This document shows, in pieces, positions 52,852 through 61,876 of a stretch of DNA of 64,000 nt. The notes beneath the pieces are model-generated. The model saw only the letters and a program-made list of their open reading frames with translations. It was not told where the DNA came from and did no database searches. Each line of letters starts with the position of its first letter. The stretch's first letter is position 1. A program made the position numbers and the translations under genes. This DNA is from Oscillatoria nigro-viridis PCC 7112 (lineage in GTDB: Bacteria; Cyanobacteriota; Cyanobacteriia; Cyanobacteriales; Microcoleaceae), in contig NC_019729.1 in the NCBI RefSeq assembly GCF_000317475.1, positions 6,400,501 through 6,464,500 of the forward strand, read 5' to 3'.

Positions 52852-55413
52852 ATGTCTCCCATCTCCGAATCCCCATTTTCCCCCGAACAAATTGCCGGTG
52901 AAAGACTCACACCTGAAGAATATGAAGAAATCGTTCACCGTCTCGGTCGCCATCCTAATAAAGCTGAATTGGGAATGTTCGGCGTTATGTGGAGCGAACA
53001 CTGCTGTTACAAAAATTCGCGGCCGCTATTAAAACAGTTTCCCACAGAGGGCGATCGAATTCTCGTCGGGCCTGGAGAAAATGCCGGCGTCGTAGACTTG
53101 GGATACGGCTTGCAACTCGCCTTCAAAATTGAATCCCACAACCACCCCTCAGCAGTCGAACCCTTCCAAGGTGCAGCAACCGGTGTCGGCGGGATTCTCC
53201 GCGATATCTTCACAATGGGTGCACGCCCGATCGCACTTTTAAATTCCCTGCGTTTCGGCAATTTAGACGACCCTAAAACTCAGAGATTGTTCAAAGGCGT
53301 AGTATCAGGAATAAGTCACTATGGAAATTGCATCGGAGTACCCACAGTTGGCGGCGAAGTTTACTTCGATCCTGCTTATTCCGGCAACCCATTAGTTAAC
53401 GTCATGGCCTTGGGTTTAATGGAAACTCAAGAAATCGTCAAATCCGGGGCATCGGGCATCGGAAATCCCGTGCTTTATGTCGGTTCAACTACCGGGCGAG
53501 ATGGCATGGGAGGAGCAAGTTTTGCCAGTGCAGAATTGACCGACAAATCAATGGACGATCGCCCCGCCGTCCAAGTAGGAGATCCATTTTTAGAAAAATC
53601 CTTAATTGAAGCTTGTTTAGAAGCATTCAAAACCGGTGCAGTCGTCGCCGCCCAAGATATGGGTGCAGCCGGAATCACCTGTTCCACATCAGAAATGGCA
53701 GCCAAAGGCGGCGTCGGCATTGAATTCGATTTAGACAAAGTTCCCGTTCGAGAAAGCGGTATGGTTCCCTACGAATACCTGCTTTCGGAATCCCAAGAAC
53801 GGATGTTATTTGTTGCCCAAAAAGGACGCGAACAGGAATTAATCGATATTTTCCACCGCTGGGGATTGCACGCGGTAGTAGCGGGGACAGTTATCGAAAA
53901 GCCGATCGTCCGAATTCTCTTTAAAGGCGAAATCGCTGCCGAAATTACCGCGACTGCTTTGGCCGATAACACGCCAATTTATCACCGAGAACTGTTGACA
54001 GAACCGCCAGAATATGCTAAAGAAGCATGGGAATGGACGGCCGATTCCCTGCCACAGTCCACAGTTACAGGTATCGAAATTAACGGTAATTTCCAAACTT
54101 GGAATCAGATTTTGCTGACGCTTTTAGATACTCCCACCATCGCTTCTAAACGCTGGGTTTATCGCCAATACGACCATCAAGTGCAAAACAATACTGTTGT
54201 TTTACCGGGAGGCGCTGATGCTGCCGTTGTCAGATTGCGTCCGCTAGAACCCTGCCAATCTTCCCTTGCTGAAGGGGTAGAAGTACACCCCCTTGCTAAG
54301 GGGGATCTACTGAGAGAAAATGCTGTTTCTCTAGCTTCCGAAATCAAACAGGAAGAAGAGGTAATTCCTCTAGTTACAAAGGCACAAGGTAGGGAAACTC
54401 CAAAAGTTTCTCCCCCCCTTAGCAAGAAGGAAGCGCCCCTGGGGATGATTCCTGGAGTTGCTGCAACGGTTGATTGCAATTCTCGTTATGTTTATCTCGA
54501 TCCTTATGAAGGTGCAAAAGCAGTCGTAGCGGAAGCAGCGAGAAATTTAAGCTGTGTGGGCGCTGAACCTCTGGCAGTTACTGATAATTTGAATTTTGGC
54601 AGTCCCGAAAAGCCTGTAGGATATTGGCAGTTAGCCTCAGCTTGTCGCGGGATTGCTGATGCTTGTCGGGAGTTGGGAACGCCTGTTACTGGCGGCAATG
54701 TTTCTCTTTACAATGAAACGGTTGATGCTGAGGGAAATCCTCAACCAATTTATCCAACTCCGGTAATCGGAATGGTGGGGTTAATTCCCGATTTGAAGAA
54801 GATTTGCGGCCAAGCTTGGCTAAAGAAAGGTGATTTAATTTATGTGCTGGGGATTGGTGAATCATCCCCAAACTCAGAACTTCCATCGGAAAGCTCAAAA
54901 ATCGAAACTTCTCCTACTCTCGGAGGTTCGGAATATTTAGCGGCAATTCACGGGATTGTCGCTGGGAAACCGCCAAGGATAGATTTTGAGTTAGAAAGAA
55001 AAGTGCAATCGGTTTGTCGCGATGGAATTCAGCAAGGTTGGGTAGGTTCTGCCCATGATTGTGCGGAAGGTGGAATTGCGATCGCCCTCGCAGAATGCTG
55101 TATTTCTGCTAAAATGGGTGCAGAAATTTATCTCAGTTTGAATTCGGAAAAGGTCGGCCGCTGGGATGAAGTTTTGTTTGGTGAAATGGGCAACTGCATT
55201 GTAGTTTCAGTCGCACCGAAAAATCAAGAAGTTTGGGAGTCTTACCTGCAAGAACATTTGACTAAAATGTGGCATAAAATCGGTTTAGTTGGCGGGGCTG
55301 ACTCACCTTTGCGGGTTGTGAGTGCTGATAATCAAGTGTTAATTGAGGTGGCGATGGGTGAGATGGGCGATCGGTTCTATAATGCGATCGAGCGTCGGAT
55401 TGCATCTGTTTGA
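52852..55413 (+). CDS. purL: Phosphoribosylformylglycinamidine synthase II (small PurL)
   Basis: 853 residues; step 4 of purine synthesis, with PurS and PurQ. Blocks FGVMWSEHCCYKNSRPLL, VGPGENAGVVDLGYGLQLAF, ESHNHPSAVEPFQGAATGVG and GGNVSLYNET are typical. Between LRPLE (about residue 467) and GVAATVDCNS (about 537) there are 60-70 extra residues compared with usual small PurL. Their DNA contains CCCCCTTGCTAAGGGGG (54288-54304) and a second CCCCCCTTAGCAAG copy (about 54413), the intergenic palindrome type, so the extra segment looks like an in-frame repeat insertion. Catalytic blocks on both sides are intact. Confidence 0.95.
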   Translation: MSPISESPFSPEQIAGERLTPEEYEEIVHRLGRHPNKAELGMFGVMWSEHCCYKNSRPLLKQFPTEGDRILVGPGENAGVVDLGYGLQLAFKIESHNHPSAVEPFQGAATGVGGILRDIFTMGARPIALLNSLRFGNLDDPKTQRLFKGVVSGISHYGNCIGVPTVGGEVYFDPAYSGNPLVNVMALGLMETQEIVKSGASGIGNPVLYVGSTTGRDGMGGASFASAELTDKSMDDRPAVQVGDPFLEKSLIEACLEAFKTGAVVAAQDMGAAGITCSTSEMAAKGGVGIEFDLDKVPVRESGMVPYEYLLSESQERMLFVAQKGREQELIDIFHRWGLHAVVAGTVIEKPIVRILFKGEIAAEITATALADNTPIYHRELLTEPPEYAKEAWEWTADSLPQSTVTGIEINGNFQTWNQILLTLLDTPTIASKRWVYRQYDHQVQNNTVVLPGGADAAVVRLRPLEPCQSSLAEGVEVHPLAKGDLLRENAVSLASEIKQEEEVIPLVTKAQGRETPKVSPPLSKKEAPLGMIPGVAATVDCNSRYVYLDPYEGAKAVVAEAARNLSCVGAEPLAVTDNLNFGSPEKPVGYWQLASACRGIADACRELGTPVTGGNVSLYNETVDAEGNPQPIYPTPVIGMVGLIPDLKKICGQAWLKKGDLIYVLGIGESSPNSELPSESSKIETSPTLGGSEYLAAIHGIVAGKPPRIDFELERKVQSVCRDGIQQGWVGSAHDCAEGGIAIALAECCISAKMGAEIYLSLNSEKVGRWDEVLFGEMGNCIVVSVAPKNQEVWESYLQEHLTKMWHKIGLVGGADSPLRVVSADNQVLIEVAMGEMGDRFYNAIERRIASV
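54288..54440. repeat. Palindromic repeat insertion inside purL
   Basis: CCCCCTTGCTAAGGGGG palindrome (54288-54304) and a related degenerate copy near 54412-54430. The same CCCCCTT/AAGGGGG repeats occur at 35290-35400 and 55430-55530. It keeps the purL frame. Confidence 0.6.
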
Positions 55414-55663
55414 CAACCTGAAGTTTCGATACCCCTAAATCCCCCTTAAAAAGGGGAGTAGGGGCTGACTTTGAATACTCTTGTCCCCCCCTTCGTAGGG
55501 GCGGTGCCCCCGTGCCCGCCCTTGGCGCCGGGGGGATCTCGGGGTTTAAAACACACCCTAGAACCCCAACTTCTTACAAAATTCACGATTCTTAGAAAAA
55601 CCTATGACAGAAGTCGGGGTTCTTAGACACTATATAATACGAACAATATCATTCATAAAATAA
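55414..55663. other. purL downstream repeats and upstream of kinase 1
   Basis: CCCCCTTAAAAAGGGG and GGGGCGGTGCCCCC-type hairpins (55440-55530). 55629-55663 (CTATATAATACGAACAATAT...) is repeated word for word before the second kinase gene at about 58825, so it is either a promoter or part of the duplicated unit. Confidence 0.6.
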
Positions 55664-57382
55664 ATGATTTGCTGCATCAATCCCGACTGCCCAAACCCTC
55701 AAAACCCCGACGGACAAACATATTGCATCAGTTGTGGCCTGGAACTCGTGCCCATCCTGCGAAATCGTTTCCGCACGATCGAACTCCTCGGTCAAGGTGG
55801 CTTCGGCAGAACTTATTTAGCAGAAGATATTGATAAACTAAATCAACGCTGTGTCGTTAAACAATTAGCACCAAATGTCCAGGGAACTTGGGCGATTAGC
55901 AAAGCGGTAGAATTATTTCAGCAAGAAGCCAGACAACTGCAACAGCTAGGAGAACATCCCCAAATTCCGTCACTTGATGCCTATTTTGAAGACAACAAAT
56001 ATTTGTATCTCGTACAGCAGTTTGTCGATGGGGATAATTTGTTGACGCTTTGCCAAAATCAGGGAATTTGGCAAGAAAGCCAAGTTAAGCAACTGTTACT
56101 AGAACTCCTACCTGTTCTCAAATTTATTCACGAACAAAAAATCATTCACCGAGATATCAAGCCAGAGAATATTATGCGCCGTCGCAGCGACGGTGTGTTA
56201 ATGCTGATTGATTTCGGAGTTTCCAAACAGTTGTCGGTAACAGTGATGTCGCGACAGGGAACACAAATTGGTTCGGATGGTTATGCACCGCTTGAACAAA
56301 TGCAAGGAGGTGAAGCTTATCCAGCCAGCGATTTATTTAGCTTGGGGGCGACGGCTTTTCATCTACTGACGGGGGTATATCCTTTTAGTTTGTGGGTGGA
56401 ACATGGTTATAGTTGGACTGCAAATTGGCAGCAACATTTGAAAATTCCCATAGACAAGGAATTGGAATTGGTTTTATCTAAGTTGTTGGCAAAAGATATC
56501 CAGCAGCGCTATCAATCAGCAGAGGAAGTTTTAATAGATTTTCAACGTCAGTCAACACCAAATTTTATACAGACTTTAAAAAGGTTTGACTTTGACCCGG
56601 TGACAGTTGAGGTGCGGGGTAATATAAGTAGCCGTCAACGCTGTCAAGCACAATTTTATAGTGAAAATTTAGGTAGCGGTGCAATCTTAGATATGGTAGC
56701 AATTCCTGGTGGCAGTTTCGTGATGGGTTCCCCCACTACGGAAGCAGGGCGAAGTAACAATGAAGGGCCGCAGCGTACTGTTAATATCTCTCCTTTTTTT
56801 ATGGGTAAATATCCCATTACTCAAGAACAGTGGGAAGTAGTGATGGGGAATAACCCTTCTGAGATCAAAGGTTTGAAACGTCCTGTAGAACAAGTAAGCT
56901 GGAATAATGCTCTGGAATTCTGCCAGAAAATTTCTCAAAAAACCGGCAAGATTTATCGCTTACCTTCGGAAGCCGAATGGGAATATGCTTGTCGCGCCGG
57001 AACTACAACGCCTTTCTATTTTGGCGACACGATTACGCCGGATTTAGTTAATTATGATGTGAATAATCCCTACGGTGGTGCGCCGAAAGGACTTTACCGC
57101 ATACAAACAACGGATGTGGGAAGTTTTGGGCCGAATTCGTTTGGTTTATATGATATGCACGGCAATGTTTGGGAATGGTGCAGCGATAAATGGCACGATA
57201 ATTATAACGGCGCACCGACTGATGGAAGTTCTTGGGAAACTGGAACAGATAATAACCGGGTGCGGCGTGGCGGTTCCTGGAGCGACAATGCGGTCAATTG
57301 CCGCAGTGCCCATCGTAGCTGGAGTTCGGCGGGCTATCGCGACAGTCGCTTCGGTTTTCGCGTTGCTCTGGTTTCTGCGTAG
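55664..57382 (+). CDS. Ser/Thr kinase fused to FGE-sulfatase domain, copy 1
   Basis: 572 residues. N-terminal zinc ribbon (MICCINPDCPNPQNPDGQTY, four Cys), then a eukaryote-like Ser/Thr kinase (about 30-300): GQGGFGRTYLAED P-loop, VVKQL with Lys, IIHRDIKPENIM catalytic loop, LIDFGVSKQ. Residues about 335-572 are a formylglycine-generating-enzyme/sulfatase-modifying-factor-like domain (AIPGGSFVMGSPTTEAGRSN, RLPSEAEWEYACRAG, GNVWEWCSD, RRGGSWSDNAVNCRSAHR). It lacks the membrane segment and Ser/Pro linker of copy 2. Both catalytic Cys of true FGE cannot be confirmed, so the second domain may only bind ligands. Role of kinase-FGE fusions is unknown. Confidence 0.85.
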   Translation: MICCINPDCPNPQNPDGQTYCISCGLELVPILRNRFRTIELLGQGGFGRTYLAEDIDKLNQRCVVKQLAPNVQGTWAISKAVELFQQEARQLQQLGEHPQIPSLDAYFEDNKYLYLVQQFVDGDNLLTLCQNQGIWQESQVKQLLLELLPVLKFIHEQKIIHRDIKPENIMRRRSDGVLMLIDFGVSKQLSVTVMSRQGTQIGSDGYAPLEQMQGGEAYPASDLFSLGATAFHLLTGVYPFSLWVEHGYSWTANWQQHLKIPIDKELELVLSKLLAKDIQQRYQSAEEVLIDFQRQSTPNFIQTLKRFDFDPVTVEVRGNISSRQRCQAQFYSENLGSGAILDMVAIPGGSFVMGSPTTEAGRSNNEGPQRTVNISPFFMGKYPITQEQWEVVMGNNPSEIKGLKRPVEQVSWNNALEFCQKISQKTGKIYRLPSEAEWEYACRAGTTTPFYFGDTITPDLVNYDVNNPYGGAPKGLYRIQTTDVGSFGPNSFGLYDMHGNVWEWCSDKWHDNYNGAPTDGSSWETGTDNNRVRRGGSWSDNAVNCRSAHRSWSSAGYRDSRFGFRVALVSA

Positions 57383-57637
57383 TCTCCGGTTTTTCTTTCT
57401 GTGCTGTAGTCTCCCGCGAGCTAAGTGGTAGGGTACGTCGCCCGCAACAATCTACAAATCAAATCGACAATCTCGCAGCGACGCACCGCGAGAGTCAGCC
57501 CGGTGCATCGCCATCTCAAATTTGTAAATAACATCTAAAATCTCGCAGCGACGCACCCTACAATAACGGAAATCGATCAAACCTGGTTTATTTTCGTTAA
57601 AATATGCCAAAGTCACACATCAGGAAGGACAAAAAAT
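57383..57637. other. Intergenic, duplicated segment
   Basis: GTAGTCTCCCGCGAG (about 57405-57420) is repeated at about 60915 after kinase copy 2, so the duplication included downstream DNA. ATCTCGCAGCGACGCACC occurs twice (about 57468 and 57538). Confidence 0.6.
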
Positions 57638-57886
57638 ATGACCCTCAATCTTCCTCTTCCCGATTCAATTCAAAAATTTATTAACGAACAAGTCGCAATC
57701 AAAGGCTACAATAATGCAGCCGAATACATCTTGCACCTAATTCGCCAAGAACAAGCAAGAGCCGCGCGGGTTGAGTCGTTATTGTTGGCTGGTTTGGATA
57801 GTGGCAATTCTATAGAAATTACCGATGATTGGTGGGAACAAAAACGCGCTCATTTGGTGCAGAAACTTGACCGACAGCAGCGATGA
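57638..57886 (+). CDS. ParD-like antitoxin
   Basis: 82 residues: LNLPLPDSIQKFINEQVAIK, then GYNNAAEYILHLIRQEQARA gives the ribbon-helix-helix fold of ParD-type antitoxins and DNA-binding regulators. The C-terminus (WWEQKRAHLVQKL) is the toxin-binding tail. Its stop and the ATG of the next gene overlap (ATGA at 57883). The next gene is not ParE-like, so the usual partner has been replaced or the pair is unusual. Likely represses its own operon by analogy. Confidence 0.7.
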   Translation: MTLNLPLPDSIQKFINEQVAIKGYNNAAEYILHLIRQEQARAARVESLLLAGLDSGNSIEITDDWWEQKRAHLVQKLDRQQR

Positions 57887-58185
57887 ATGTAGCATCTCAG
57901 CAGTTGCCTAATTTAACGGCAAAAACCAAGTCAGAAGCTCTGGTAATTATAGCAGACAGCGGCTTTGTCTTCAAAACTAAAACAGAGGGTGGATATGAAA
58001 CATTCGAGCATCCTGATGGCAGTTTAATTCATATTAGACCCGCTGGTGAAATTGTCCGAACCGGGCCTAAAATTAAAAACGATCGCGGTAAAAGTTACCG
58101 CCGCCGATATGACCAGTTTGGCAATCATATTCAGTTTATCCCAGGTTCAAACACGCACAGTACCGGAGAAAATATAATTCTATGA
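57883..58185 (+). CDS. Small putative toxin, polymorphic-toxin-like
   Basis: 100 residues, ATGA overlap with the gene before and after. N-terminal helix, then HPDGSLIHIRPAGEIVRTGP, then RRRYDQFGNHIQFIPGSNTH and STGE at the end. The middle and end look like the C-terminal toxin part of secreted polymorphic toxins (basic patches and NTHSTGE), from which I cannot name the family. The 33 C-terminal residues are preserved in a shortened copy at 61865. Function unproven. Confidence 0.5.
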   Translation: MNVASQQLPNLTAKTKSEALVIIADSGFVFKTKTEGGYETFEHPDGSLIHIRPAGEIVRTGPKIKNDRGKSYRRRYDQFGNHIQFIPGSNTHSTGENIIL

Positions 58186-58628
58186 CTGCTATAGCCGATC
58201 GCCCTTTAAAACATTTTTGCATAGAAGACTTGAAAAGTGCCGACCTCGCAGGCATTACTCTAATCCCCCAACCTTTAACCTTGCGCTTAGACTTTACATT
58301 CGGAACCGGGATTTATGACACTTCCATAGAATTCTATCAACTCGTTCATCAGGTAATTTCTCAACCAGTCAACTCCGACTCCGAAGAGTCTTGCTTCTGG
58401 GTGGGTAACGCAGAATTAAGACAATTGACAGAAGATAAGAGTCAAATTTTATCGGGTTTGTCCTATCCTTTTCAAAATCAAGCAGGTTTGATTGAGACAG
58501 GTTCTTCGGCTCTTTTCTACTTTCGGCTGGAAGGGGATATTTGTATCGAAGTAGTTTGCGGTAGTTACAAAATTTTTCAAGAATTGGAATCGGCGGTTGA
58601 AACCGCGTCTACACCAACGAAAACCTGA
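58182..58628 (+). CDS. Putative immunity protein, partner of the small toxin
   Basis: 148 residues, start overlaps the previous stop (ATGA). Predominantly beta sequence (LTLRLDFTFGTGIYDTSIEF, SALFYFRLEGDICIEVVCGS). Position directly after the toxin suggests an immunity protein or antitoxin. The last 13 residues (ESAVETASTPTKT) are read from the GGCGGTTGAAACCGC repeat at about 58590, so the original C-terminus was probably replaced by repeat sequence. Family not recognised. Confidence 0.45.
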   Translation: MTAIADRPLKHFCIEDLKSADLAGITLIPQPLTLRLDFTFGTGIYDTSIEFYQLVHQVISQPVNSDSEESCFWVGNAELRQLTEDKSQILSGLSYPFQNQAGLIETGSSALFYFRLEGDICIEVVCGSYKIFQELESAVETASTPTKT

Positions 58629-58858
58629 TGGTGCGTGGGTTGAAGCTTTAGGGCGCGTCGCCATCTACAATCTCCAAGTAAGATGCAAATCTCACATATC
58701 CCCACCCTACAAATTAGACTACTGGATGCACTCCGCCTTGATAACCGGGTTTTTTACCGAGTGTGCGAGATCGAACGAAGTATTTTCATAAAAAAAACCA
58801 GTTTCAGGGCCCCATGCGTAAGTCCTATATAATACGAACAATATCATTCATAAAATAA
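58629..58858. other. Upstream of kinase 2, duplicated
   Basis: 58825-58858 repeats 55629-55663 and starts the second unit of the duplication. 58629-58824 holds no gene. Confidence 0.5.
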
Positions 58859-60895
58859 ATGATTTGCTGCATCAATCCCGACTGCCCAAACCCTCAAAAC
58901 CCCGACGGACAAACATATTGCATCAGTTGCGGCCTGGAACTCGTACCCCTCCTGCGACATCGTTTCCGCACGATCGAACTCCTCGGTCAAGGTGGCTTCG
59001 GCAGAACTTATTTAGCAGAAGATATCGATCGACTAAATCAACGCTGTGTCGTTAAACAATTAGCACCAAATGTCCAGGGAACTTGGGCGATTAACAAAGC
59101 GGTAGAACTATTTCAGCAAGAAGCCAGACAACTGCAACAGCTAGGACAACATCCCCAAATTCCGTCACTTGATGCCTATTTTGAAGACAACAAATATTTG
59201 TATCTCGTACAGCAGTTTGTCGATGGGGATAATTTGTTAAAGCTTTTGCAAAAGCAGGGAATTTGGCAAGAAAGCCAAGTTAAGCAACTGTTACTAGAAC
59301 TCCTACCTGTTCTCAAGTTTATTCACGAACAAAAAATCATTCACCGAGATATCAAGCCAGAGAATATTATGCGCCGTCGCAGCGACGGTGTGTTAATGCT
59401 GATTGATTTCGGAGTTTCCAAACAGTTGTCGGTAACAGTGATGTCGCGACAGGGAACGCAAATTGGTTCGCACGGTTATGCACCGCTTGAACAAATGCAA
59501 GGGGGTGAAGCTTATGCAGCAAGCGATTTGTTTAGCTTGGGGGCGACGGCTTTTCATCTATTGACGGGGGTACATCCTTATGGTTTGTGGACGGAACACG
59601 GTTATAGCTGGACTGGAAATTGGCAGCAACATTTGAAAAGTCCCATAGACAAGGGATTGGAATTGATTTTATCTAAGTTGTTGGCAAAAGATATTCAGCA
59701 GCGCTATCAATCAGCAGAGGAAGTTTTAAGAGATTTTCAACGTCAGTCAAGACAAACTCCCGCACCGACACCAAATCCCACAATTCCTGTGATTCCACAG
59801 CACTCTTTGCCGTTACCAACTAAGACAACAAGGCGAGGTTTATTGCAATTAGCGGGTTTTGCTGGGGGAGGATTTGCATTAGCCCTGCTGAGTCAAAGTT
59901 TGTTGAACAACAAATCTTCTTCATCTTCACCAAATCTTCCCCCTTCATCCAACAAGGATGCGCCATCTCCTAAATCATCAGCTCAAAAATCATCTCCAAA
60001 AACTACAGCCAAAAGTTCATCGCCAAAACCATCTCCACAATCTGTAGCAGAAAGTCCATCGCCAAAACCATCGCCAAAACCATCTCCAAAACCCGCACCA
60101 GAAACTCCAAAACCTAAGCCATCTTCCAATGCTTTAAAAAGCTTTACTTTTGAAGCAGTGACAGTCAACTCAACGGGGCAAATCGCCAACCGCCGTCAAG
60201 GAAAAGCACAGGCTTTGATAGAAAATATGGGGAATGGTATTACTCTAGAAATGGTAGCAATTCCTGGCGGCAGCTTTGTGATGGGTTCGCCCGATACGGA
60301 AGCCGGACGAAGTAGCTATGAAGGGCCGCAGCGTACCGTGAATATCCCTGCTTTTTTTATGGGTAAATATGAGATTACTCAAGAACAATACCAAGCGGTG
60401 ATGGGAAATAACCCTTCTGAGTTCAAAGGTGCGAAACTGCCTGTCGAAAAAGTAAGCTGGAATGACGCTGTGGAATTCTGCAAGCGGCTTTCTAAAAAAA
60501 CAGGCAAGACTTATCGCTTACCTTCAGAAGCGGAATGGGAATATGCTTGCCGCGCCGGAACTAAAACACCTTTCTATTTTGGCGAAACAATTACCCCAGA
60601 TTTAGTTAATTATAATGGCAATAATCCCTACGCTTCGGCAGCGAAGGGACTTTACCGCAAACAAACAACTGATGTCGGGAATTTTTCACCCAATGCTTTT
60701 GGACTGTATGATATGCACGGGAATGTGTGGGAATGGTGCAGTCATCCCGACAACGATCGAAGCGATCGCCGGGTGCGGTGTGGCGGTTCCTGGAAGGACA
60801 CTGCGGTGAATTGTCGCAGTGCGTATCGTCTTAGCAATTCGGCGGGCGATCGTTTCTCGGACATCGGTTTTCGCGTGGCTTTGGTTTCCCCGTAG
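58859..60895 (+). CDS. Ser/Thr kinase fused to FGE-sulfatase domain, copy 2
   Basis: 678 residues. Zinc ribbon and kinase (about 1-300) are nearly identical to copy 1 (HRDIKPENIM, LIDFGVSKQ intact). It then has a linker with PAPTPNPTIPVIP, a membrane-crossing TRRGLLQLAGFAGGGFALAL (Tat-like twin Arg), a Ser/Pro/Lys-rich stretch (KPSPKPSPKPAPETP) and the FGE-like domain (about 465-678). So the kinase faces the cytoplasm and the FGE-like part the outside. Copy 1 looks like a version that lost membrane helix and linker. A membrane kinase with an external sensor domain is the probable role. Confidence 0.88.
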   Translation: MICCINPDCPNPQNPDGQTYCISCGLELVPLLRHRFRTIELLGQGGFGRTYLAEDIDRLNQRCVVKQLAPNVQGTWAINKAVELFQQEARQLQQLGQHPQIPSLDAYFEDNKYLYLVQQFVDGDNLLKLLQKQGIWQESQVKQLLLELLPVLKFIHEQKIIHRDIKPENIMRRRSDGVLMLIDFGVSKQLSVTVMSRQGTQIGSHGYAPLEQMQGGEAYAASDLFSLGATAFHLLTGVHPYGLWTEHGYSWTGNWQQHLKSPIDKGLELILSKLLAKDIQQRYQSAEEVLRDFQRQSRQTPAPTPNPTIPVIPQHSLPLPTKTTRRGLLQLAGFAGGGFALALLSQSLLNNKSSSSSPNLPPSSNKDAPSPKSSAQKSSPKTTAKSSSPKPSPQSVAESPSPKPSPKPSPKPAPETPKPKPSSNALKSFTFEAVTVNSTGQIANRRQGKAQALIENMGNGITLEMVAIPGGSFVMGSPDTEAGRSSYEGPQRTVNIPAFFMGKYEITQEQYQAVMGNNPSEFKGAKLPVEKVSWNDAVEFCKRLSKKTGKTYRLPSEAEWEYACRAGTKTPFYFGETITPDLVNYNGNNPYASAAKGLYRKQTTDVGNFSPNAFGLYDMHGNVWEWCSHPDNDRSDRRVRCGGSWKDTAVNCRSAYRLSNSAGDRFSDIGFRVALVSP

Positions 60896-61031
60896 TCTCG
60901 GATTTTCGGTTCTGTACAGTAGTCTCCCGCGAGGCCTTTTTTTTAAAGACTCGGCGGTCGAAACCGCGTCTTGTCAAACGTCAAACGAAACCAGACGATA
61001 GCGGGTTGAATTTCTAATTTTATGAATACAT

Positions 61032-61541
61032 TTATAATTCTCTCAGAACAGTCCGAACTGGCAGAAATAGAGAACGCTGAGTCTTTCTAAAAGGCACAAA
61101 ACCCTGTTTTAACCAAAATGCTTTTGCCTCCTCGTTTCTAGTATCAACCCTAATCGCCTGAAATCCAATAATTTCTTGTTCAAATAACAAGCAAATTCGA
61201 CGATAGGCATCTGCCAAAAGTAGGCGGCTTATTCCTTGCCCTTGCCACACCCGATCGATTGCAAACTGTCCTATCAAGATAGCCGGAATCGGGAAAGGAA
61301 GCGGTTGCTTGTATTCATCTGGCAATTCTTTAACAGGAATTGTCGAGGCACTAAGAGTATAGAATCCACAAACCTTTGCATCTCCCGGTTCCAGAATCAT
61401 CAAAAAAGTTCTAGAAAAACCAGCTTCATCAGCCGTTTCAACTAAATTTTTTAGATAATTATTAATTTCCTCCTCTCCACAGTCAAACTCCTCTTTTTGT
61501 AGAGTAGGAAAAGTTTTCAGGCTGCAAAATCTCCATCCCAC
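61032..61541 (-). CDS. GNAT acetyltransferase, TacT-like toxin
   Basis: 169 residues. GNAT fold: FDCGEEEINNYLKNLVETAD, IGQFAIDRVWQGQGISRLLL (acetyl-CoA loop with QGQG), then DTRNEEAKAFWLKQGFVPFR with a late Tyr/Phe-rich end. The DCG-EEEINNYL start is characteristic of TacT/AtaT-type toxins, which acetylate aminoacyl-tRNA. The expected partner is a RHH antitoxin (DUF1778); here the gene before is a small TM protein overlapping by about 25 bases, so the TA assignment is not firm. Confidence 0.78.
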   Translation of the reverse strand: MGWRFCSLKTFPTLQKEEFDCGEEEINNYLKNLVETADEAGFSRTFLMILEPGDAKVCGFYTLSASTIPVKELPDEYKQPLPFPIPAILIGQFAIDRVWQGQGISRLLLADAYRRICLLFEQEIIGFQAIRVDTRNEEAKAFWLKQGFVPFRKTQRSLFLPVRTVLREL

Positions 61542-61786
61542 GGTTCACTCCTGTCATACTTATCCTTAAATTCAGCAACAGTCAACTTAAGTTCCTCTGA
61601 TGCTGGTGGTGGGTTATCCCATAAGTTTTGTGAACTTGCCCTTTGTTTCTGGATTGTAGCCTTTGAAAGTTGAGATTCTCCACGGACACCCAAACCTTCT
61701 GGCAACAACTGGTACTCGCGCTGTAGAATTAAAAAGATTAGCACGACCTGCAAAATAATTACGACGGTTAACAGCAAAGTTTCCAT
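61517..61786 (-). CDS. Small membrane-anchored protein before GNAT
   Basis: 89 residues from ATG 61786 (a GTG at 61798 adds four). One N-terminal helix (TLLLTVVIILQVVLIFLILQ), a polar middle and an acidic C-terminal part (LKLTVAEFKDKYDRSEPWDG). It overlaps the GNAT start by 25 bases, so the two are translated together. Not recognised as an antitoxin; its C-terminal tail could bind the GNAT. Confidence 0.45.
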   Translation of the reverse strand: METLLLTVVIILQVVLIFLILQREYQLLPEGLGVRGESQLSKATIQKQRASSQNLWDNPPPASEELKLTVAEFKDKYDRSEPWDGDFAA

Positions 61787-61826
61787 ATTTTCTGCCACTA
61801 ATTTTAGTTGAAAATATTTTATATAA

Positions 61827-61876
61827 CCGCACAGATTCTCATGATGATATCGTAGGTCAATTTCATGGAAAAGTCA
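61827..61876. repeat. Direct repeat flanking shortened toxin copy, left
   Basis: CCGCACAGATT...CATGATGATAT...GTAGGTCAAT...AAAAGTCAA, repeated at 62173-62223 with few differences. The two copies bracket the shortened toxin/immunity pair. Confidence 0.7.
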
